A stretch of 64,000 nt of DNA from Plasmopara viticola (GCA_001695595.3 MBPM02000001.1:62001-126000), one strand, 5' to 3'. Positions 10,249-22,723 are shown, numbered from the stretch's first letter. Program-made: numbers and translations. Notes: generated from the letters alone by a model not told the origin.

Positions 10249-11418
10249 ATGGGTCACCGTAAGTTTGAGGCGCCACGTCACGGTCACCTGGGTTTCCTAC
10301 CCAAAAAGCGTACCAAGCACCACCGCGGCCGCGTTCGCAAATTTCCTCGCGATGATTCGTCCAAGGCGCCACACCTGACGGCATTCATGGGTTTTAAGGC
10401 GGGTATGACGCACATCATGCGTGAGGTGGACCGCCCAGGCTCGAAAGTTCACAAGAAGGAGATTGTCGAGCCCGTGTCTATTGTTGAGACTCCTCCAATG
10501 GTTGTCATTGGCGTCGTTGGCTACCTAGAGACCCCGCGTGGTCTGCGCACCCTTACCACGGTGTTCGCCGAGCACCTGAGCGAAGAGGTTAAGCGCCGAT
10601 TCTATAAAAATTGGTACAAGTCGAAGCGCAAAGCTTTTACTAAGTACGCCAAAAAGTACCAAACGGCGCCTACCGAAATTGAAAATGAACTAAACCGTAT
10701 CAAAAAGTATTGCCAGGTTGTGCGTGTGCTTGCCCACACCCAAGTTCGCAAGGTGAAGCTTCGTCAGAAAAAGGCTCACCTTCTTGAGATACAAGTCAAC
10801 GGAGGGTCAGTCGCTGACAAAGTTGACTTCGCCAAATCGTTATTCGAAAAACAGGTGCCAGTGACGGCTGTGTTTGCCAAGGACGAGATGATTGACGTCA
10901 TCGGTGTTACCAAGGGTCACGGTGTGGAAGGTGTTATCACGCGTTGGGGTGTCACCCGTCTGCCGCGTAAGACTCACCGTGGTCTTCGCAAAGTCGCTTG
11001 TATCGGGGCGTGGCACCCGTCGCGCGTTCGCTTCACTGTGCCACGTGCCGGTCAGCACGGATACCACCATCGTACCGAAATTAATAAAAAGATTTACCGC
11101 ATCGGTGCCGCGGGCGATAAGAAATCGTGCATGACAGATCAAGACCTGACAGAGAAGGATATCACACCGCTCGGAGGTTTCCCGCACTACGGTGTAATTA
11201 ACGAGGACTGGCTTATGATCAAGGGCGCTATTGTCGGCACGAAGAAGCGTGCTATTACACTACGCAAATCGCTTTTGGTGCATACCAAGCGTTCTGCTCT
11301 TGAAGAGATCCACCTCAAGTTTATCGATACCTCGTCGAAGTTTGGCCACGGTCGCTTCCAGACGGCGGAGGAGAAGGCTAAGTGGCTCGGCCCTTTGGCC
11401 CGCCAGAATCGCGCTTGA
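10249..11418 (+). CDS. RPL3: 60S ribosomal protein L3 (uL3)
   Basis: 389 aa in a single exon, the standard size for cytosolic uL3. The protein starts [20 protein letters not shown], the family's hallmark N terminus (usually [18 protein letters not shown]), so I place the start at 10249 although the frame stays open upstream. Further conserved parts are the [12 protein letters not shown] segment and the W-loop region [23 protein letters not shown] (10.4-11.1 kb), which reaches toward the peptidyl-transferase centre. The basic C terminus is complete. An Inr-like element sits just upstream. It is a large-subunit structural protein of the cytosolic ribosome. Confidence 0.98.
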   Translation: MGHRKFEAPRHGHLGFLPKKRTKHHRGRVRKFPRDDSSKAPHLTAFMGFKAGMTHIMREVDRPGSKVHKKEIVEPVSIVETPPMVVIGVVGYLETPRGLRTLTTVFAEHLSEEVKRRFYKNWYKSKRKAFTKYAKKYQTAPTEIENELNRIKKYCQVVRVLAHTQVRKVKLRQKKAHLLEIQVNGGSVADKVDFAKSLFEKQVPVTAVFAKDEMIDVIGVTKGHGVEGVITRWGVTRLPRKTHRGLRKVACIGAWHPSRVRFTVPRAGQHGYHHRTEINKKIYRIGAAGDKKSCMTDQDLTEKDITPLGGFPHYGVINEDWLMIKGAIVGTKKRAITLRKSLLVHTKRSALEEIHLKFIDTSSKFGHGRFQTAEEKAKWLGPLARQNRA

Positions 11419-12668
11419 GTTCTGTCGACGCTGCTGTTCGGATCTTTGAAATTGCTTTCATACTCTAGCACCGATCGAATTCTTAGCGGGAAACTTTAAG
11501 CTCACAATAACAATGCTGCACTTTACTGACAAAGTCGATCATCTATAGTTAAGCTTAAGTAAACCTTTAAGAGGAAAACCTTGCACCTATAATATTTGTA
11601 TGTGAACGTATACTGACAAGTAAGTTATCGGCAGGCGGCGTGTTCGGGGTGGTCACGTAGCACGCAGGCCAATGCAATATCAAAGTGTGTTATGGGATAC
11701 AGCCTAACGATTAGATTTGTCGCCAGACACCCCAACTATGTGATATCACAGTGATAGGCCTCACTAGGAAAGTTCAATGTGCTTAGCAAGATTAAAAAAA
11801 CAATTTGGAAAAGCTCGTCCAATGCTTCTAGCACGTCGCACCCCACGCTAGGGACAAGGAAAGTACCGATGGGTTGCTGTAGCTTTTTGGTTACTATTAG
11901 ATTCAACATTAAGATCTAATAGATTCGTATAGTTTAAAATGCTCAAACCTCGATTTGGAGGAATTTTTTACAATTACCATATAGTATAGTCATTCCTTTC
12001 AATATGCATTAAGCAGTGATCGTGGACATGAGTACATTCTTATTGACATCACTTGACTTGTCGCACAATGGAGTGTAATTACTAGCCAATGTGACAACCC
12101 CTTAATTTATGAAGCTTGAAAACAGTCTCTCCGATCGAAAATTGCTATAATGCTTGCTGTTAATCAGACATCACCATCGTAACGTGTGTCACATACACAG
12201 TGAAATGAGCCGCAAAGTTACAAAATTACAAAGTGAAATGAGCCGCAAACTTTATCTCAGCTTCTGCCCACCAACCGTGTCGTATACAGGCATCATTCTC
12301 AAGGCATGAGCCATACTCATAATGTTCAAGTAGCACGCATCATACCAGAGTACAAAAGATCACTATACCGTCGAATGACGACTCCATCACCCATTGGAAG
12401 CGCTTACACCGTCAATGAAAGAGTAGAACGTTGCAACTTTGAATTGCTAAATTTCCCCATCGGCTGTTAGCTCACAGTGGTCTTGCAACTTTAGTCCGTG
12501 ACATCGTGCTTCCCTAAGAACTTTTCTCGCAGCGGTCATAAGGGATCGCACGATAAACCCTGCTCATGTCCTCATGCAAAAGCGGAAAGCGCAGTATGGT
12601 CAAACTGTTTCGGTGAACTTGAAAGCTGCCGTACAGCGCAAAATCCGCTTCCATAACTGCGACAGGCC
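11419..12668. other. Intergenic region between RPL3 and the copia insertion
   Basis: No coding frame with family features. The only structure noticed is a short direct repeat of AGTGAAATGAGCCGCAAA at 12199 and 12232 (33-bp spacing). The region is AT-rich and ends at the target site of the copia element. Confidence 0.5.
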
Positions 12669-12673
12669 AGTAC

Positions 12674-12817
12674 TGTTGGAGAATCGACGCCTCGACCAGC
12701 AACTACATATCGGTAAGTACCGGTATCTGCAATCAGTTGATGACTGCTTAAAATTAGCACTTTAAATATATTCACTTTTGCAATTTGCCAACTAGTGCCC
12801 AAGTAACATTTTCAATT
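12674..12817 (+). repeat. 5' LTR of the copia element
   Basis: 144 bp, beginning TGTTGGAGAATCGACG and ending ACATTTTCAATT. It matches the 3' LTR apart from one indel near the TATA-like 'aaatatattc'. The right end is TT rather than the usual CA. Confidence 0.92.
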
Positions 12818-12878
12818 GGTTATGAGCCCAAGCCCCGCCGACTCTGCCTTCCCACCCCCTGACTCTGCCTTCGCCACC

Positions 12879-15800
12879 ATGGACGCGTCTACGCCAAGCC
12901 GGATTAACAAGTTCGACGGCACCAACTTCCACAACTGGAAATTCAAGATGCAGATGGTGTTGGAGGAGAAAGATCTGTGGGACGTGGCAAGTGGCGAGAT
13001 TAAGTTGGAGCAATGCGTCACTTCGCTGGACATAGGAACCTATAAGAGGAAGTCACGCAAGGCGCTTGCGATCATCTGTCTCGCGATGGAAGATTCGCAG
13101 CTGCCACTGGTTCGTTCTGCGACTGGCGCGCATGATGCATGGTCAAGACTCGAAGGACATTTCGAGAAGAAGAGCCTCGCCAATCGACTCTTCCTTCGTC
13201 GACATTTCCTGACAACAACAATGGATGAAGGTGACGATGTGCTTCAGCACATTAACAAGTTGAAGACACTAGCGGAGCAGCTTGATGCGATCGGGGCTCC
13301 GGTTAGCGAGGACGACTTGGTTATCACGCTTCTGAGCAGTTTGAGTGAATCGTACCAATTTCTCATCACGGCGCTAGAGTCACGTGCTGATTCATTGACG
13401 TGGGATCTCGTGACGTCTCGGGTACTACATGAAGACATGAAGCGCAAGGAACAGGGTGGCGGCATCGATGGAGCCGCGCACAACCAAGGGCAAGCGTTCA
13501 TGGCTAATGATAACAACAAGCGCAAAGGACGTCTTGTGCAGGCGAAGACATGTGGATCTTGCCATTACTGTGAAGAACAAGGTCATTAAATTGCCAAATG
13601 TCCCGCGCGAATTCGTGATAATGCGGAGCGGCAAAGGCCACAGCGTGCGAATGTCGCACAAGTTGAAGATGTTTCTAGCGACTTTCTATTTTCGGTGGGT
13701 GCTGACACAAGTGCTACCAAGTCAAGCAGTGTTTGGCTGGTAGACTCGAGTGCAACTCAGCATATGACGTACTCGAAAGAGTATATGATCAACTACAAGG
13801 TCATGTCTCCGGTGGACGTACACCTCGCTGATGACGGTATTGTTCAAGCGGTTGGAACGGGTGACATAGTTATGTCAATGCAAACACCACGTGAAATCAA
13901 GAAAGGTGTACTTACACGTGTGTGGCACATTCCGAAACTACTGCGAAATTTGTTTTCAGTGGGCCGTTTTACGAATGATGTCGGACCAGTTACCTTCGAG
14001 CGAGATGGTTGCTTTGCAAATGCAAAAGGTTTGCGATGGCAGCTTGGTGCTCGCGAAAGAAACGGTTTGTTCAAGCTCTGCATGACACCAATTCCAGCTG
14101 AGACGGCAAATGTGACAACTTCGATGGGATGCCATGGGGACACCAATTCGTATTTCTGGCACCTTCGACTTGGTCACATTGGCTTTAGTGGATTGGATGC
14201 CATTGTTAAGAAAAACTATGGAACTGGTATTGACATTGCGTCTGTTAAGCAGTGGGAGGCGTGTGACGGATGTTCGCTTGGCAAACAAACGCGTACAAGC
14301 TACATCAAGTCATCACCTAACCGTGCGAAACAAGTGCTGGAGGTCATCCACAGTGATGTTTGTGGCCCCATGCGGACGCCTACTTTTAGTGGAAAGCGAT
14401 ATTTCGTCACATTTATTGATGACAAATCACACTTTTACACGGTATACTTGCTGCGCAACAAATCCGAAGTTTTTACCAAGTTTTCTGGCTATGTCGCGCT
14501 TGCTTAAACGCAAGCCGGATATCGAGTAAAGTCGCTTCGCAGTGACAATGGTGGAGAATATACATCGCACAGAATGGCCAAGTTTTGCAGTGACCGGGGA
14601 ATCGCTCAAAAGTTCACCCCGCCGTACACACCACAGCTGAATGGAGTGGCTGAGCGCATGAACCGAACGTTGGTTGAGTGCGCGAGGTGCATGATGGAAC
14701 ACGCTGGATTACCAAAGATTTACTGGGGCGAAGCAGTTATGACCGCTGCATTCCTACGAAATCGTTGTCCTACACGCGCTGTTTCTCACGAAAAGTCACC
14801 TCACCAAATTTGGACCGGTAAAAAGCCATTGCTGGCAAACCTTAAGGTGTTTGGTTGCCACGCATTTGTCACGGTTCCCAAAGAAAAGCGCACCAAACTT
14901 GATGCAAGGTCGGTACGCTGCCGCTTTATCGGTTATTCCGAGCATGAAAAGGCGTATCGTTTTGAGGAACTACAAACTCGTCGTGTGCTAGTCAGTCGCG
15001 ATGCCAGGTTTATGGAAATGGTCTTTGATACTGGGAAGCGTGATCACTGCAATGAAGAGGTTATTATCGAAGATGTCGAAGAAACTGATGAAGAATCACA
15101 AGAAGAAGAGGCAACTCCTTCCGATGTTGACATTGAGGTGGGCAGGAAACGTCACCAACGAAATGAATCGCTCGAGAAAGCAACAGAAATTCCAAAAAAT
15201 TAAGCGGCATACAATCTTCAGCAAAGGTCGTGGACTTAAAGAGATGTCGGCAGCAGCACAAGACTGCTTCAATGTTGAGGCGGCCTACGTCATGGATTCA
15301 GTAAGAGAAATGCCGACTTCATTCAAGTCGGCTATGGAATCCAGTGACGCTGTAAAGTGGAAGGAAGCCTGTGACTCAGAGGTTAAGTCCCTGCATAAAA
15401 ATCAAACTTGGGAGATTGTGCCATTGCCAAAAGGATGCAAGGCGATTAGATGCAGATGGGTTTTTCGCGTGAAAGAGAATCAAGACGGGGAAGTTGAAAG
15501 GTTTAAGGCTCGTCTTGTTGCTAAAGGCTTCTCACAAAAGTACGGCATTGACTATGATGAAACGTTTGCACCGGTGGCGAAGCTCGCATCAATTCGGACC
15601 CTGTTTAGTCTTGCTGCCAAATACAGCCTTACACTGCATCAAATGGACGTCAAGACAGCGTTCCTTAACGGACCGTTGGATAAAGACATATACATGGAGC
15701 AACCGGACGGCTTTGTGAATCAAGAGCACCCGAATTTTGTTTGCAAGCTCAAGCGGTCACTATACGGCCTGAAACAGTCACCTCGCATGTGGAACAAGAC

Positions 15801-16939
15801 CATCGACGAGTTCATGCTTAGACTTGGGTTCAAGAAGTGTGAGTCAGACCACTGCATTTACTTGATGCGAAACAACCAAGCCATGATCTTTGTGGCTCTT
15901 TACGTTGACGATTTAGTGCTCGCAAGCAGCAGTGTCAAGATTCTACAAGATACCAAGCAAGCATTAAGTAATCGATTCGAGATGACTGATATGGGCCAGC
16001 TCAAGTTCTTCCTCGGAATTGAAATTGAGCAAGACAAGACAAGTGGGGTTATTTCGATGCGACAAGAATAAGTTTGCAAGTGACATTTTGCACAATTTTA
16101 AGATGGATGCCAGTAACCCGGTCAAAACACCTCAAGATCCGGGCCTCAAACTGACAAAGAATATGTGTGAAGACGGTTGTAAGCACGACGTGACCATGGC
16201 TGGAGTCCCCTATCGAAATGCAGTAGGGTGCGTCATGTATCTCATGGTATGTACTCAACCAGACCTCGCGGCAGCAGTGGGAGTACTCAGCCAATTTGCG
16301 GCAGATCCATGTCCTACTCATTGGCAAGCACTCAAGCGGGTCTTCAGATACATTCAAGGGACAAGGACACATGGTATTGAATTCCAACCGGGCTGCGATG
16401 ATGGACTTCGAGGTTTCACGGATGCAGATTGGGCTGGATATATTGCAACAAGAAGAAGCACGAGCGGCTATGCGTTTATGATGAACGGCGGATGCATCAG
16501 CTGGAGAAGCAAGAAGCAACGTACGGTGGCGCTGTCATCTACTGAAGCTGAATACATGGCGTTGTCGGAGGCAACACAAGAGGCTATATGGCTAAAGGCT
16601 TTCTTGTGCGAATTGGGTGAGTTGACAACTGATGAAGCGGTTACAGTTTACGAGTACAATCAGGGCTCCATTGCATTGGCCAAGAACCCGAAATTTCACA
16701 AGCGCATCAAGCACATCGACATTCGTTATCATTTTGTTCGTGAAAAGGTAGAAGATGGCCAAGTGGTGTTGCAGTATTGCTCAACAAACGACATGATGGC
16801 CGACATGATGACCAAGCCAATCAGCGCTGTGCAGTTTCAAGATCTCCGGAACAAGTTGGGCATCAAGTCGCCAAGTGCTGACGAGTCGAGTGGGAGTGTT
16901 GGAGAATCGACGCCTCGACCAGCAACTACATATCGGTAA
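12879..16939 (+). pseudogene. copia gag-pol polyprotein, disrupted
   Basis: The first well-placed ATG is at 12879 (an in-frame one at 12822 overlaps the primer site). Gag contains the FDGTNFHNWKFKMQ segment and a CCHC zinc knuckle (CHYCEEQGH...C) that is interrupted by an in-frame TAA at 13587-13589. The same frame then gives the aspartic protease (VDSSATQHMT), the integrase HHCC finger (HLRLGHIGF, CDGCSLGK) and the DDE core (HSDVCGP, SDNGGEYTS). A second TAA lies at 14505-14507 in the integrase. Frameshifts near 15,190 and 16,060 divide the reverse transcriptase (YVDDLVLAS) and RNase H (FTDADWAGY, SSTEAEYMALSEA). Four lesions make it non-autonomous. Confidence 0.93.
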
Positions 16940-17041
16940 GTACCGGTATCTGCAATCAGTTGATGACTGCTTAAAATTAGCACTTATAAATATATTCACT
17001 TTTGCAATTTGCCAACTAGTGCCCAAGTAACATTTTCAATT
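16897..17041 (+). repeat. 3' LTR of the copia element
   Basis: 145 bp, same ends as the 5' LTR, followed directly by the AGTAC target duplication. The pol frame runs about 40 bp into this LTR and stops at 16937-16939. Confidence 0.92.
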
Positions 17042-17049
17042 AGTACACG

Positions 17050-18420
17050 TGATATCATTTTCCTGGGAAGAGCTGTCAGAGTGAAATCGCGTTCCGCTTA
17101 AGGGCTTTGAAATCTTGCTAGAGCACATTAGCTTAGACAAATGTGAAGAAAGTCCGGTCTATTCTTTTATATGAATATGGGCAGCTCGTGCGTATGTGCG
17201 ATTAGTGTGTGTGAGTTTGTGCGTCAGCTTGATACTCCGAGTGGATGTGTACCGCTCATCCTTCTCGCTTATATCGTTTTGGCAGAATTTACTGCTCACT
17301 TCTAATCGACAGACCCAGATTGGTACGAAGAAAAACGGACGGGCAATAATATTTCCGTTCTGATCTTGGTTAGCTTGTGCGTGCATGCTATTGGTATTTG
17401 CAAACTGTAAGGCGTTTTTTTGCTCTGTAAAAGTTTGTACTGCTCATCGTATTGCTTCGGAGGCTAAAATAACAAGCACATCCCAGTCAAAGGTCCTGTG
17501 TACGATCTTGTTGCTTTTTTCGAGTGATCTATGGTTGTCTTCTTTCTTTAAGGTTTTGGTTTGGAAAATAATAATGCGCTGATAGAGAAAGATCATTCTT
17601 GGAGCTGAGCTAATATTTAATGATCTTGCATACGTACTGGACAAAATAAATGTGAGAGCACATCTAGCTCAGACAAATTCGAAGGAGGTCGAACAAGCAA
17701 TGATGTACTAAATTCGATCCGGATAGCTCTTGCGTATGCAGGACGAATATATGCTGATCTGTATGCCAATTTCTATTTTGTGTAGTTTTGATCCGCTTAT
17801 CCTTTACATATATGTCGTTATTCTGGCAGTAACTTCTACATTGAAACCCGAGTTTGAAAAACGGTGTAAGAACATTGTACTTCTTGCTGCTCTTTTTACG
17901 TTATAAGTTGTTCCGGCGTATTAAGCTCTTTTGAAGAGCTTATTCCGCGCACACCGATCATTGTCAAGTGTCTAACTACAAACAATTTTATGACAAAGCA
18001 CACTTACAAAGGTAAATGCGAAGTAGCGAGATGTAGGTGGATTTAATCTTGGTAACTTGGGCGTGTATCCGACGGGCACGTGAATTTTTGTGCCATTTTT
18101 GTGTCCTGCGTGCTCATCCTTCTTATCAATTATATTCGGCTGATTTTACTGCTGGCTTTTTAATCCGCTGACCCAGACTTCAGCACTGGTGTGAGAGCGT
18201 ATTCCTGTACTTATTTAGTGCATCAACTCTCCTCTTGGATTTTTGGTCTTGTCTGTAGAGCTTTTTGTGCGAACATCGAAAAGTATCACTACAATATTGT
18301 ACTTAAGTAAGCCATGACAATGTTGTTGCATTATCTTAGCAAAGCTTTCAGATGACGGAGCGAACTTAGCTTCAACAAATGTGCAGGAGGTCGGATAGGC
18401 ATTTATATGCTTCATTTAAT
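17050..18420 (+). repeat. Decayed tRNA-Glu-type tandem repeats (plus orientation)
   Basis: Three weak copies of the tRNA-Glu unit can be seen near 17271-17335, 17810-17880 and 18130-18205. Their T-arm/acceptor parts read, for example, CCCGAGTTTGAAAAACGGTG and GACCCAGACTTCAGCACTGG. GT-rich spacer runs such as 'cgattagtgtgtgtgagt' precede them. Spacing is irregular (about 350-550 bp). No tRNA could fold from them. Confidence 0.6.
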
Positions 18421-18779
18421 TCCGTTCACTTTGTGTGTGCGATGGGTGTGATGTGGCCAGATATCGACTTAAATACAGAGCGCATGACACCTCGCGCAAC
18501 AAGAAGCAGCTCGAGGCAGATAAATGAAACCTGCCAAAGCAATGTCTGGACAGATTTGTTGGAGAGCGCAGGGTGTGTATATATCGGACCAGCGAGACTT
18601 ACAGCATCTATCGACAACAAAGTCACCATGGCCATCGATAGTGACACAGCTAACTTCTTCTTAGCTATTCCTGGAATACTGCAACACGACAAAGACATTG
18701 ATGCTGTCTTAGTCATCAACCCCATAATTCCGAGAAGGCTGATCGCTTTATTGCTTCAAAGATGAAAACTTATTATAAA

Positions 18780-21250
18780 TAATTCGGCCTACCAAACGCT
18801 GTGCTGATGACGGAGCACAAGGCTTCCTGGCGAAACATCCCCATTACAGAAGGAAATGAGCACGAAGTTTTGCTTAAGCCTGAAACAAAGCCTAAGCAAT
18901 GGCGCTGGAGTCCTACACGGCGCATTACAATCCAAGAATTGGCGAAAACGTTGGACCAAGCAATCGTTATTCGACCAAAAATGTCAGCCTTTTCGGCACT
19001 AACGTTTTGTGTCAACAAGCCTGTAGGTTGGCGTATTTCGCACGACTATATTACAGCGAAAAGAAGACATCTTTGACGTTATGTAGAAAGTTACAAGTTA
19101 TCGTGCATGGACCTGCTTTTAAGCTACTGTTCGGTTCCCACTTACCGTTGTTTTATCCTTCGATACTCTTTTTCAGTATTTTGTCCCTCCTTTGGTCTTA
19201 GCGGAAGCCCGTTTACGTCTTAACGCCTTCTATAGAAAGTTCTTAGATTATGGAGATATAATGAGATTTTAGTGTGACGACATCTGCGTGTTCACGCAAA
19301 GTAAAAATGTCGCAGACCACATTGCAGCTTTACATCGTGTGCTTAGGCGTTGTAAGTGATAAATCCGCGTGGATGAAAATTCACGATAAGAAGACTTTGT
19401 AAAGGCATCCGAATAGACCCCGACAAGAATTATAATCGCAGAATGGCCCGTACCAAGACATAGAAGCAGATGGAGTGCTTCTAAACAGTATAGTTTATGT
19501 CTCAAATTTCTGCAACGACTTTGCGCAATTTGTAGGGCCACTTTACGACAGTATAAAGAAAACTTTATGGAGAAGATTAAACCTCTCGAACGACCAATTG
19601 AGCTGCTTAATTTCCTTGACAGTTCCACCTTTTCTCAATTCTCAGCCTTTTTAGAAACATTTATATCTGAATGGGCAACTTGAATTTCAGACAGCATTTT
19701 AAAAAAGAGAAGGGAGTACCTGATTGCCTCAAGTGGTCGAAAGATAAGGTTCTCCAATCTGAACTACCCATGAGCTAATCTAAACCACGCATGGGCTGAT
19801 TGTAGGACGTTTGTATCTTTGCGATTGACCATTTACGATCAAAACGAATCTCGCGAGTTCTGAGATGACTCTGACGCAGGGATTACGAATTGCAGAGTGG
19901 CTCGATGGTGCAAAAAGATTGCTGAAATTTAGCCTTTGTTCAAGTGAATTTCCGATCTAACTAACACCGTGGCTGATGCAATGCCAAATTAGTGCGCAAG
20001 GGCTATTGAAGGCAACAAAAAATTGCGAGACCCCGTTGGCAATTAGGGCAAACAAGGTTACAGGGGTTCAAACCGCAAAGGCAGTGTATTCGTGGAGTCG
20101 GTACGTACAGATCATCAATAAGAAGCTAGAAACATGAAGGTGTACAAAATAACACATTCCAGAGTGGCAGCTTGTATTATCAAACAGGCGAAGTTGGGGC
20201 TTACAACCGTCCGATGAAGAAGAAGTCAATTTTCGCATCTTCTGTGAGAACTACGTTTCTGTATCGGCAGAACACCCCAGATTTTACATGAACTTACGTG
20301 GCGTTGCCTCAAGAATGTGCGCTATGTTGACATTTTCAACTTGTTTTAGCCTAACAGAGTTAAGTTTTTCTATATCAAGAGGTAGACAGATCAACACGTC
20401 ATTGGACTTCGCAGTATTTTTACCGGCGATTAAAAGCGGTTTTAATGCTGTCATAACGATAACTGATCACTTGGCAGAAAGGGATAGATTTTCACAGCGA
20501 AGACCACGTATGCAACCGTAGGAATTGCAAATTCTTCATGAAGAATTTAATGAAAGAGCATAGCATGCCAATTACCATTAAGTCCTACCGAGATACCTAG
20601 TTCACATATAAGCTATGGCCAGCAATCGTGAAACGCAACGCATTTTGACATCAGCTGTTAGGCTGCAAACATATGAACAAACGGATAGAACTAACCGCTC
20701 TAATGGCAATTACCTCCGAGGTGACATCAACCTAGCGCAGAATGATTGTGATTACTATTGGCATTTGGTTGAGTTAGCCTACAATCGACGCGTACACTCT
20801 ACAACTGTAACGTCGCCGTTCGAAGCAAAATCGAAGATGTTATTATATGCATGATGGTGAGACATCAGATCTAGAATTTCACAAGAGAGAAAATCCGGCA
20901 CACGACTTTCTATTTTGTAAAATGCTTCACGCAAAGCCGGATGAGGGAAGCACAAGAGCGCATCAAGTACTTTTACAACAAGAATAGACGTGTTTAAGAC
21001 TTCAAGGCTGGCGATACGGTCTTTTAGACTTCACAAATTCGGATGTCCTTCACAAAGGCTTTGCACCGTAAAAAAATTGCGCCAAAATATATTGGCCCTT
21101 TCCCAACCGTGAGGGAACTTTTGCGAGACTTATTAGAGCTGGGATTAACGAAAAAATTAAAGCTACATTCATTGCTCTACACCCAAGTGGCTACCTTCCG
21201 ATGATTTCACCATGCCATCAAACTTTGTACTCCAATAATTTGTACGCGTC
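18780..21250 (+). mobile_element. Ty3/gypsy retrotransposon fossil (RT to integrase)
   Basis: Scattered, frame-broken blocks run in gypsy order on the plus strand. At 19272-19355 there is an RT block (DDICVF...SKNVADHIAALHRVL). At 20381-20500 there is the start of the integrase core (SLDFAVFLPAIKSGFNAV). At 20660-20840 there is the integrase C-terminal part (QTDRTNRSN...LVELAYNRRVHST). At 20940-21120 there is the downstream linker (KIAPKYIGPFPTV). Many stops and shifts separate them and no LTRs are recognisable, so it is an old copy. Confidence 0.8.
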
Positions 21251-22007
21251 CAATTACGGCTACAGCCAATCGTCCCTCTAAGCCATCGGCCAAAATGAAA
21301 GTATTCACCTTTTGCTGACGCTTTAGGTCCTTGTGATACTTAACAATGAAGTGAGCCCTCTTGTAAAATTTGAGGAAAATTTACGGACTCTTCGACCTTT
21401 ATCGGCAATCCAGGAAGACAAACTCTAACTTTCAGACTCGGCATGGGGTCATGTGGCGTAATCGTCGTCACCAGCAGATATCCCAGTAACGTCTACTACG
21501 CCGTATAATAACATTGTCAAAAAAAATCATAAAGCAATGGCACTATCCATAGGAATCTGTGCTTACATAGCGTTCGACTCAAAAGCCAGGTTCAGATACC
21601 CGGTCTAGAGACCTTTTTAGTTGATAAGGATCTAACACGTGTAAAAGTTCAGTGAAGGAGAAAGTGAGGGTTTGAGTTGGTAGCAGTAGATGGCTGGGAG
21701 CCAGCAATGCAAGTATCCGTAAGAGCTCTGAAATCTAATCAATTTTTTAAATTTTTCAAGCAACATATACTCCTCCTTCGCTGACTACGACTTGCTCGCC
21801 GCCTGAGCCTCAGTCGACACTTGACTACCCAAAATGCATTCTCCGCGACAATGCTACAATACATAAATCGCTTAATTAGTTGACTTCTTTATAGTCGCAT
21901 GATCCATAAATCTTAGGTGTTTTTGTATTTTTTTAATTTGTCGTCTCCAATCTTGAAGACTCTAATATGCGGGTTAAATTTTAATATCAATCTTAAAATC
22001 ATTGTTG

Positions 22008-22072
22008 ATTGATAGAGATGTCGGGCCCAAGTTGATTGATAGATAGACTTGGGCCCGTCATCTCCTATCAAT
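22008..22072. repeat. Long near-perfect inverted repeat (hairpin)
   Basis: An 18-bp arm with one mismatch (left 22015-22032, right 22047-22064, core CGGGCCCAAGT) flanks a 14-nt loop. After a one-base bulge the stem extends through ATTGATAG/CTATCAAT to 22008 and 22072, about 26 bp in all. The GC-rich arm stands out in AT-rich surroundings. It lies about 260 bp upstream of the eS30 transcription unit. It could be a MITE remnant, a small-RNA precursor or the end of an older element. Confidence 0.7.
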
Positions 22073-22327
22073 AATAGAGAAGTGTTGTTGGAAAAATAGA
22101 AGGAAAATTCTCTTTTGATCTTTTCTGTTCCACCACAAATATTTTTATTGCTAATTTCGCGAGCTCAAAACATGTACGCCTTTAAAACTCACAACCAATT
22201 TGTAATTTCAAATAACGGCAATCTGAGCAGCAGTTTCGAAAACTATGCGATAAGTCAGCAGTCGAAGTGGACCACGCATATATGTGCTTAGCACATTAAA
22301 CTACCCCACCACCAATCGCCAACTTCT

Positions 22328-22345
22328 CACTGTCATTTCAAGAAA
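22328..22345 (+). promoter_or_regulatory. Initiator-like element of the eS30 gene
   Basis: CACTGTCATTTCAAGAAA resembles the oomycete Inr core (TCATTYYNCA). It lies about 20 nt upstream of the proposed 5-nt coding exon ATGAG, which supports transcription starting here and the first-intron model. Confidence 0.4.
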
Positions 22346-22355
22346 CGAAAGAGGC

Positions 22356-22723
22356 ATGAGGTGCGCCACTACGTTATTCTTGTTGCTATTTTGGGCTATC
22401 ATGTCTTTATACGTTCTACTTTGTGTGCAACAATTTCCTAACAAGCAAATAATTTCGTGTTTCGCTGCAGCAACAACTACATCGAGGGCACCACAATGAA
22501 CCTATCCCTCCGCCTGCGCGGTGGTGGCAAGGTTCACGGCTCCTTGGCACGTGCTGGTAAGGTGAAGGGGCAGACTCCCAAGGTTCCTAAGCAGGAAGAC
22601 TCGAAGAAGGCGTTGACGGGCCGCGCGAAGAAGCGCTGGCAGTACAACCGCCGCTTCGTGAACGTCGTGGCGGGAATGGGCGGTAAGAAGCTGGGTCCTA
22701 ACTCCAACGCCGCAAAGCAGTAA
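22356..22723 (+). CDS. RPS30: 40S ribosomal protein S30 (eS30) with a remnant ubiquitin-like tail
   Basis: The S30 part is unmistakable: [20 protein letters not shown], then [18 protein letters not shown]. It is preceded by LSLRLRGG, the C-terminal strand and GG of ubiquitin, as in FAU-type ubiquitin-like-S30 fusions. The proposed model is exon 1 22356-22360 (ATGAG), an intron of 110 bp (GTGCGC...GCTGCAG) and exon 2 22471-22723, giving 85 aa beginning [20 protein letters not shown]. The fusion partner is thus only about 20 aa long, with no room for a folded ubiquitin domain. An alternative is translation from the ATG at 22496 without the intron. The GG may still be a cleavage site. S30 is a small-subunit protein near the decoding region. 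Confidence 0.88.

Larger units (their letters stand above)
12669..17046 (+). mobile_element. Full-length Ty1/copia LTR retrotransposon
   Basis: The element spans two near-identical LTRs (12674-12817, 144 bp; 16897-17041, 145 bp) and is flanked by a 5-bp target duplication AGTAC (12669-12673 and 17042-17046). Just after the 5' LTR, TGGTTATGAGCCC resembles the initiator-Met tRNA primer site used by many copia elements. A short purine run (AGTGGGAG) precedes the 3' LTR. Between them lies gag-pol in the copia order protease, integrase, reverse transcriptase, RNase H. The single visible indel between LTRs implies a recent insertion, although gag-pol is already broken. Confidence 0.95.

Noticed and set aside
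18379..18765. 128-codon frame after the decayed repeats
   Set aside because: No recognisable domain, and an antisense frame of 99 codons covers the same bases; next to a gypsy fossil.
20041..20090. B-box-like GGGGTTCAAACCGC
   Set aside because: No A box or paired acceptor and anticodon stems around it, and it sits inside the gypsy fossil.
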